Shown here piece by piece: positions 59,361 through 64,000 of a DNA stretch of 64,000 nt. Below the pieces are notes generated by a model. That model was not told the origin of the DNA and searched no databases. It was given only the letters and a program-made list of their open reading frames with translations. Source of the stretch: Promicromonospora sp049532985 (GTDB lineage: Bacteria > Actinomycetota > Actinomycetes > Actinomycetales > Cellulomonadaceae). How positions within the stretch are numbered: position 1 is the stretch's first letter; each line of letters opens with the position of its first letter. A program made the translations under genes and the position numbers. The stretch spans positions 2,976,001 through 3,040,000 of the forward strand of contig NZ_CP186693.1 in assembly GCF_049532985.1 (NCBI RefSeq), given 5' to 3'.

Positions 59361-60379
59361 GCACGCCAGGCATCGCCACCACCGACTACCACACGGCGGG
59401 CGAGCCGTTCCGGATCGTCGCCGAGCCACCCGTGCCGCTGCCGGGCGGCTCCGTCGCCGACCGGCGGGCCCGGGCGCTGGCCGACCCCGCGGCCCAGGGG
59501 CTGCGCCGGCTGCTGTGCTCCGAACCGCGCGGGCACGCCGACATGTACGGCGGGTTCGTCGTGCCGCCCGACGACGACGGCGCGCACCTCGGCGTCCTGT
59601 TCTGGCACAAGGACGGGTTCTCCACGGCCTGCGGGCACGGCACGATCGCCCTGGGCGCGTGGGCCGTCGACACGGGTCTGGTGGCGGCTCCCGACGACGG
59701 TACGGCCGACGTCGTCGTCGACGTGCCCTCCGGGCGGGTGACCGCCCGCGTGCACCGGGCGGGCGGGCGCACCGTGAGCGTCGACTTCGTGAACGTGCCC
59801 GGCTACGTGCTCGCCCGCGACCTGCTGGTGCCCACGACGCGCGGTGCCGCGTCGGTCACCCTGGCGTACGGGGGCGCGATCTACGCGAGCGTCGACGCGA
59901 CGAGCCTGGGCCTCACGGTCGAACCGGCCCGCTATGCCGACCTGATCGCCGTGGGACGCGAGATCAAGCAGGCGCTCGACGCCGACGGCGTGGCCGTCCA
60001 CCCCGGCGACCCGCGGCTGAGCGGCGTGTACGGGACGATCCTCCACGAGGACCTCGGCGCCGGTCGTGCGCCCGACGTGCACCAGCGCAACGTGACGGTC
60101 TTCGCGGACGGGCAGGTCGACCGCTCCCCCTGCGGCTCCGGCACGGCCGCCCGGCTCGCCGTCCTCGCCGAGGACGGCCGGGTCGGCGTCGGCGGCCCGG
60201 TGCTGCACCACGAGTCGATCGTCGGGTCGGCGTTCACGGGCGCCGTCGTCGGCACGACGCGCGTCGGGGACCGCGCCGCCGTGGTCCCCCAGGTCAGCGG
60301 GACGGCCTACCGGACGGGCGAGCACCGCTTCGTGGTGGACCCGGCCGACCCCCTCGTACCCGGGTTCGTGCTGCGATGA
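59357..60379 (+). CDS. Proline racemase family, 4-hydroxyproline epimerase-like
   Basis: The 340-residue protein has both catalytic cysteines: Cys92 in STACGHGTIAL and Cys259 in DRSPCGSGTAA. Cys/Cys enzymes are racemases or epimerases, whereas trans-3-hydroxyproline dehydratases have Thr at the second place. HADMYGGFV and TTDYHTAGEP are family marks. It should epimerise hydroxyproline or proline. The reductase gene follows with a 4-nt overlap. Confidence 0.9.
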   Translation: MSTPGIATTDYHTAGEPFRIVAEPPVPLPGGSVADRRARALADPAAQGLRRLLCSEPRGHADMYGGFVVPPDDDGAHLGVLFWHKDGFSTACGHGTIALGAWAVDTGLVAAPDDGTADVVVDVPSGRVTARVHRAGGRTVSVDFVNVPGYVLARDLLVPTTRGAASVTLAYGGAIYASVDATSLGLTVEPARYADLIAVGREIKQALDADGVAVHPGDPRLSGVYGTILHEDLGAGRAPDVHQRNVTVFADGQVDRSPCGSGTAARLAVLAEDGRVGVGGPVLHHESIVGSAFTGAVVGTTRVGDRAAVVPQVSGTAYRTGEHRFVVDPADPLVPGFVLR

Positions 60380-61311
60380 GCGCGCCCCTCGTGCTGGACG
60401 CCGCGGCCGTGGCTGCCGCGTGCCCGCCCGCCGGCGCCGTCGCCGCGATCGTGGCCGCCCTGCGCGGCGGGCTCGACCCTGCCGCCGACCTGCCCCGCCA
60501 GGCCGTTCCCGTGGCGGCCGGCGAGCTCCTGCTCATGCCCTCGGACGGCGGCGGCCGGGCGCACGTCGGCATCAAGGTCGCCACCGTGGCCCCCGCCAAC
60601 CCTGGCCGGGGCATGCCCCGGGTCCAGGGCTCCTACCTGCTGCTCGACGCCGCCACGCTGGGCGTGGTCGCGGTGCTCGACGGCATCGCCCTGACGACGC
60701 TGCGCACCCCCGCCGTGTCGGTGGCGGCCGTGCTGGACCGGCTGGCGGCCGGGTCGGGGCCGCTGTCCGTGGCGGTGATCGGGGCCGGCCCGCAGGCGCA
60801 CGGGCACGCCGCCACGCTCGCGGGCGCGCTGCCCGGCCGGCAGGTCGCCGTCACCCAGCTCGTGCGCGACCCCGCGCGGTCGGTGCCCGTGCGCGGGGCC
60901 CGCCTGGTCCGGCTCGGCACCACGGAGTCGGACGCCGCGCTGCGCGCCGCCGACGTCGTGGTCTGTGCGACGTCGGCCCGTGCGCCGCTGTTCGAGGCCG
61001 ACCTGGTCGCGGAGACCGCGGTCGTGCTCGCGGTGGGCTCGCACGAGCCGGACGCGCGGGAGCTGCCCGCGGACCTGCTCGGCCGCGCCACCGTGGTGGT
61101 CGAGGACGTCGGGGCCGCCCTGCGCGAGGCGGGTGACGTGGTGCTGGCGATCGCGGACGGCGCGCTGGCCGCCGAGGACCTGGTGCCGATGCGTGACGTC
61201 GTCACGGGCGCCGTGCGCCCCGACCCCGCCCGGCCGCTCGTCGTCAAGACCACGGGCATGTCCTGGGAGGACCTGGTCGTGGCCGAGGCGGTGCTCGCGG
61301 GCGCGGGGTGA
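60376..61311 (+). CDS. Ornithine cyclodeaminase / mu-crystallin family protein
   Basis: The 311-residue protein has the OCD family layout, with GRAHVGIKVATVAPANPGRG, a Rossmann motif VAVIGAGPQAHGHAATL and AVVLAVGSHEPDARELP. Members next to proline racemase-type genes are often delta-1-pyrroline-2-carboxylate reductases in hydroxyproline breakdown; this is inferred. The ATG overlaps the epimerase stop. Confidence 0.88.
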   Translation: MSAPLVLDAAAVAAACPPAGAVAAIVAALRGGLDPAADLPRQAVPVAAGELLLMPSDGGGRAHVGIKVATVAPANPGRGMPRVQGSYLLLDAATLGVVAVLDGIALTTLRTPAVSVAAVLDRLAAGSGPLSVAVIGAGPQAHGHAATLAGALPGRQVAVTQLVRDPARSVPVRGARLVRLGTTESDAALRAADVVVCATSARAPLFEADLVAETAVVLAVGSHEPDARELPADLLGRATVVVEDVGAALREAGDVVLAIADGALAAEDLVPMRDVVTGAVRPDPARPLVVKTTGMSWEDLVVAEAVLAGAG

Positions 61312-61345
61312 GCCGGGGGCGTGCCCACGGCACGCGTCGGCGTCC

Positions 61346-61363
61346 CCGTGACCCGCGTCACGG
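61346..61363. promoter_or_regulatory. 18-bp palindrome upstream of the FAD oxidoreductase
   Basis: Arms CCGTGAC and GTCACGG flank CCGC. It lies 8 nt upstream of the candidate ECF-type -35 element. Confidence 0.45.
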
Positions 61364-61371
61364 ACGGGCCC

Positions 61372-61398
61372 TGTCACATCCGCACGGGCTGCGGAGTC
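61372..61398 (+). promoter_or_regulatory. Candidate ECF41-type promoter
   Basis: TGTCACA (61372-61378), 16 nt, then AGTC resembles the ECF41 target consensus TGTCACA-N16-CGTC with one mismatch. Known ECF41 targets include oxidoreductases, which fits the downstream gene. Confidence 0.4.
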
Positions 61399-61400
61399 TT

Positions 61401-61435
61401 CCCTGGGTCCGGCCGGCACGCGGCCGGGTCCAGGG
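61401..61435 (+). promoter_or_regulatory. Leader hairpin before the ribosome site
   Basis: CCCTGG-gt-CCGGCCG pairs with CGGCCGG-gt-CCAGGG over 13 base pairs with a 2-nt internal loop. It ends 1 nt before AAGGA of the FAD oxidoreductase gene, so it may hide or protect the ribosome site. Confidence 0.5.
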
Positions 61436-61445
61436 AAGGAACGTC

Positions 61446-62783
61446 ATGAGTTCAGTGCACGAGACCCTTCGCCGTGACTTCGGCGGCACCATCATCGAAC
61501 CGGGCGACGACGGCTACGACGACGCCGCCCGCACCGCGCTGGCGGCAGCGCACCCGGCCGTCGTCCTGCGACCCCGGACCGTTCAGGACGTGCAGGCGGC
61601 GGTCCGGTTCGCGGCCGGCTCCGGGCTCGCCCTGTCGGTACGCGGCGGCGGGCACAGCTTCGCGGGCTTCGGCACCGGGGACGGCGTCGTCGTCGATCTG
61701 GGCGGCCTGGCGGCCGTGGAGGTCCTGGGCGACACGAGGAACACCGTGCGGGTCGGGGGCGGCGCCCACTGGGGCGACGTGGCCGCGGCCCTGGCCCCGC
61801 ACGGCCTGGCGATCTCGTCCGGCGACACGAAGAGCGTGGGCGTGGGCGGGCTGACGCTGAGCGGCGGCATCGGGTGGAAGGTGCGCCGGTACGGGCTGGC
61901 CCTGGACGCCCTGGTCGCCGCGGAGGTGGTGCTCGCCGACGGCACGGTCGCGACCGCGAGCGCGGACGAGAACACGGAGCTGTTCTGGGCGCTGCGCGGG
62001 GGCGGCGGCAACCTCGGCGTCGTGACCACGTTCGTGTTCGAGGCGCACCCGACCACCGACCTGTTCTTCGGCAGGATCACGTTCCCCGCCGCCGAGGCCG
62101 CCGAGGTGCTCCAGGGCTGGGCGGAGTACCTGCGCACGGCGCCGGAGGAGCTCACGTCGATCGCGAACCTCGCCAACCCGTTCGCGGGCGGCCCGGAGGC
62201 ACCGCTGGAGATCCACGTCGCGTTCGACGGGGACGATCAGGAGGCCGCGGACCGCGCGCTCGACCCGGTCCGTCGGCTGGGCACCGTCCTGGTCGACGAC
62301 GTCGCCCTGACCGCCTACCCGGACGTGCTGGTCGAGGGGGCCACGCCGCCGCCGGGCATCCGGGTGCTCGCCCACGACGGGTTCGTGGAGCGGGACCAGG
62401 TGCCGGAGGTGCTGCAGATCCTGGCGGAGGTCGGCACGTCGGCGGGATCGCCGTCGATCGCGATCCGCACCGTCGGGGGCGCGGTGGCGCGGGTGGCGGG
62501 CGATGCCACCGCGTACGCGCACCGGCAGGCGGAGCTGATGGTGGCCACGGTCACGGGCGGGCCGGAGGCGGTCGTCGAGGCCGCGCGTCCGGGCGTGGAG
62601 GCGATCTGGGACAAGCTCGCGCCGCACCTGCGCGGGGCCTACGCGAACTTCCTGACGTCGGCCACGGAGCAGGACGTGGCGGACGTCTACCCGGCCGGGA
62701 CCTACGACCGGCTCGCGGCGGTCAAGCGCCGGTACGACCCCGCCAACCTGTTCGCGCACAACCTCAACGTACGGCCGGCGTAG
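61446..62783 (+). CDS. FAD-linked oxidoreductase, berberine-bridge-enzyme-like
   Basis: This 445-residue VAO-family oxidase has the flavin-binding RGGGHSFAGFGTGDG, where the His would carry FAD covalently, SGDTKSVGVGGLTLSGGIGW and the C-terminal YDPANLFAHNLNVRP (BBE domain). No signal peptide is present. It oxidises an alcohol, sugar or similar small molecule; the substrate is unknown. ATG 61446 has AAGGA upstream. Confidence 0.9.
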   Translation: MSSVHETLRRDFGGTIIEPGDDGYDDAARTALAAAHPAVVLRPRTVQDVQAAVRFAAGSGLALSVRGGGHSFAGFGTGDGVVVDLGGLAAVEVLGDTRNTVRVGGGAHWGDVAAALAPHGLAISSGDTKSVGVGGLTLSGGIGWKVRRYGLALDALVAAEVVLADGTVATASADENTELFWALRGGGGNLGVVTTFVFEAHPTTDLFFGRITFPAAEAAEVLQGWAEYLRTAPEELTSIANLANPFAGGPEAPLEIHVAFDGDDQEAADRALDPVRRLGTVLVDDVALTAYPDVLVEGATPPPGIRVLAHDGFVERDQVPEVLQILAEVGTSAGSPSIAIRTVGGAVARVAGDATAYAHRQAELMVATVTGGPEAVVEAARPGVEAIWDKLAPHLRGAYANFLTSATEQDVADVYPAGTYDRLAAVKRRYDPANLFAHNLNVRPA

Positions 62784-62790
62784 GACGCGC

Positions 62791-62816
62791 GGTGCGCCCC
62801 GGAACCGGGGCGCACC
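62791..62816 (+). terminator. Terminator of the FAD oxidoreductase gene
   Basis: A perfect 12-bp stem (GGTGCGCCCCGG with CCGGGGCGCACC) and an AA loop lie 8 nt after the stop. Confidence 0.8.
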
Positions 62817-62893
62817 ACAGGCCGGAGTGACGTATCTCATGTCGGATATAACCGTCAAGCGCTACCAGGACTGACCCCTCGGCCGTAACGCGA

Positions 62894-62924
62894 TTGTGAC
62901 TTTCTGGCCGACCCGGGTTACGGT
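62894..62924 (+). promoter_or_regulatory. Promoter of the riboswitch-NlpC transcript
   Basis: TTGTGA (62894-62899) and TACGGT (62919-62924), 19 nt apart, place the start near 62931, before the riboswitch. The 358-nt gap between genes is filled by the terminator, this promoter and the riboswitch; TATAAC at 62847-62852 is a further -10-like word. Confidence 0.5.
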
Positions 62925-62963
62925 CGGTCCCGCTCGCGGGGAATTCCGTGGGCACTCGTGGTG

Positions 62964-63128
62964 GACGCCGAGCCCTGTCACCGCCGCGAGATCTGCTCGA
63001 GAACAGATGACAGGGACGGGGGAACCACGAAGACGGGCACCGACGGTGCCCTTGGGGTGAAGCCGCACCAGCACGACGCGGCCGGGTCATTCTCCGATCC
63101 GAATCCGACAGCTCACCTCGCAGGCGCC
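62964..63128 (+). ncRNA. c-di-AMP riboswitch (ydaO/yuaA)
   Basis: The leader has the conserved words of RF00379 in order: CGCCGAGCCCTGTCA, GACAGGGACGGGGGAACCAC, CCTTGGGGTGAAGCCGCA, CCGAATCCGACAGCTCACC and TCGCAGGCG. The outer helix pairs CGCC (62966-62969) with GGCG (63123-63126). In actinobacteria this class represses cell-wall hydrolase genes when c-di-AMP is high. It ends just before the GGGAGA ribosome site of the NlpC/P60 gene. Confidence 0.92.
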
Positions 63129-63141
63129 GGGAGAAATCGTT

Positions 63142-64000
63142 GTGAACACACGCACGCCCGGGCGGCATCGTGCTGCCCACCCGCCCATCACACCGCTGAC
63201 ACCGTTCTCACGTGCCGCCGCACGCGGCCTGTCCGCGACCGCCCGCCGTGGCGCGGTCGTCGCCGCCGGCTCGGGACTCCTCGTCTCCCTGCTCGGCGCC
63301 CCCGCCCACGCCGCCCCCGCGAGCGACCCGGGCACCAGCACGGCCGAGCTCAAGACCGTGAAGGACGCCGTCAAGGACGCCGCCCGCAAGGACGCCGCCC
63401 GCACGGAGGCGGCCGCCGCCGAGGTGACCACCGCCGCGCTCACGACGGCGCAGGCCGACACCGCTCCCGCGGTCCGGGTCGCCGCCGACAGCGAGTTCAC
63501 GCTCGAGACCGGCACCATCAAGGTCACCCCGGCCCCCGAGCCGGAGCCGGAGCCCGAGCCCGTCGTCGAGCCCGAGCCGGAGCCCGTCGTGGAGGAGGCC
63601 GTCGCCGAGGCGGAGCCGGTCGCGGAGACCGTCCAGGAGCCCGTCGAGGAGGCCGCCCCGGTGTCCGCCTCGGGGTCCGCCATCGTCGACATCGCCATGC
63701 AGTACCTCGGCGTGCCGTACCTGTGGGCGGGCTCCACCCCCGCCGGGTTCGACTGCTCCGGCTTCACCTCGTACGTGTACGCGCAGGTCGGCATCGACCT
63801 GCCGCGCACGTCCTCGGAGCAGCGCTACGCCGGCACCGCGGTCTCCGCGGACGCCGCACAGCCCGGTGACCTGATCTGGTCCCCCGGCCACATCGCCATC
63901 TACGCGGGCGACGGCATGCAGATCGAGGCCCCGGTGCCCGGCGAGACCGTCCGCTACACGTCGATCTGGCAGGACGCCCCGGTCTTCATCCACGTCGGCT
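63142..64000 (+). CDS. NlpC/P60 peptidoglycan endopeptidase, cut at the window end
   Basis: The open frame of 286 codons has a signal peptide ending at about AHA-A (residues 57-58), an Ala/Lys-rich helix, a Glu-Pro repeat (EPEPEPEPVVEPEPEPVV, about 133-150) and an NlpC/P60 domain with catalytic Cys205 (FDCSGFTSYVYAQ), His250 (SPGHIAIYAG) and Glu262. It should cut peptide stems in peptidoglycan. The frame is still open at 64000, but the domain is nearly complete. GTG 63142 has GGGAGA upstream, just after the riboswitch. Confidence 0.92.
   Translation, partial: MNTRTPGRHRAAHPPITPLTPFSRAAARGLSATARRGAVVAAGSGLLVSLLGAPAHAAPASDPGTSTAELKTVKDAVKDAARKDAARTEAAAAEVTTAALTTAQADTAPAVRVAADSEFTLETGTIKVTPAPEPEPEPEPVVEPEPEPVVEEAVAEAEPVAETVQEPVEEAAPVSASGSAIVDIAMQYLGVPYLWAGSTPAGFDCSGFTSYVYAQVGIDLPRTSSEQRYAGTAVSADAAQPGDLIWSPGHIAIYAGDGMQIEAPVPGETVRYTSIWQDAPVFIHVG

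Noticed and set aside
1..64000. CRISPR arrays, insertion sequences, prophage
   Set aside because: No spaced direct repeats of suitable length, transposase, integrase or phage structural genes were seen.

Overview
This window comes from a very GC-rich actinobacterium, most likely a Micrococcales member of the Cellulomonas / Cellulosimicrobium / Promicromonospora type. That placement is inferred from the tig-clpP1-clpP2-clpX cluster, coenzyme F420 genes, a secreted GH5 cellulase, a sugar ABC importer, leaderless starts, and a c-di-AMP riboswitch in front of an NlpC/P60 cell-wall hydrolase. No insertion sequence, prophage, CRISPR array, tRNA or rRNA was seen.

Layout. 1-1357: end of an acetyltransferase, a small serine hydrolase and a HhH-GPD glycosylase-like gene. 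1394-7016: a heterodimeric ABC exporter divergent from a TetR regulator and a macrolide-type glycosyltransferase, with two palindromes between them; it looks like a drug-response locus. 7092-8828: proline-rich lipoprotein, ECF sigma factor (apparently starting at CTG) and a one-TM partner. 8874-20110: housekeeping and accessory genes (rRNA methyltransferase, PLP lyase, AlkZ-like protein, P1 peptidase, PPOX protein, VOC/TetR pair, acyltransferase, geranylgeranyl-reductase-like flavoprotein, DUF1232, YdcF). 20197-27045: an XRE regulator and a Wadjet-type jetABC operon that lacks jetD and whose JetC carries low-complexity additions. 27194-30634: cofE, a membrane Ser/Thr kinase and an F420-dependent oxidoreductase. 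30743-36064: toroid-fold protein, AraC regulator and a fused two-unit ABC exporter that mirrors the split exporter at 1394-4878. 36174-43464: valS, DUF1877, Vms1-like protein, chorismate mutase and an acyl-CoA ligase. 43616-48203: clpX, clpP2, clpP1, tig. 48457-51505: sugar ABC importer. 51579-58653: flavoprotein, cupin, GH5 cellulase, and a serine hydrolase / histidine kinase / response regulator operon. 58821-62783: membrane protein, proline-racemase-type epimerase, ornithine-cyclodeaminase-type reductase, FAD-linked oxidase. 62894-64000: c-di-AMP riboswitch and NlpC/P60 hydrolase, cut by the window edge.

How the parts work together. The Wadjet genes would make an SMC-type complex acting on foreign plasmid DNA; without an adjacent JetD nuclease the locus is either incomplete, relies on a distant jetD, or has another effector. 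The clp cluster makes the ClpXP1P2 protease and carries a candidate ClgR box. CofE and two predicted F420-dependent oxidoreductases indicate an active F420 economy. The cellulase and sugar importer fit a plant-polymer lifestyle. Two giant near-perfect palindromes (38953-39060, 43504-43580) separate convergent genes. Many starts have a -10-like hexamer 6-8 nt upstream, which points to widespread leaderless transcription.
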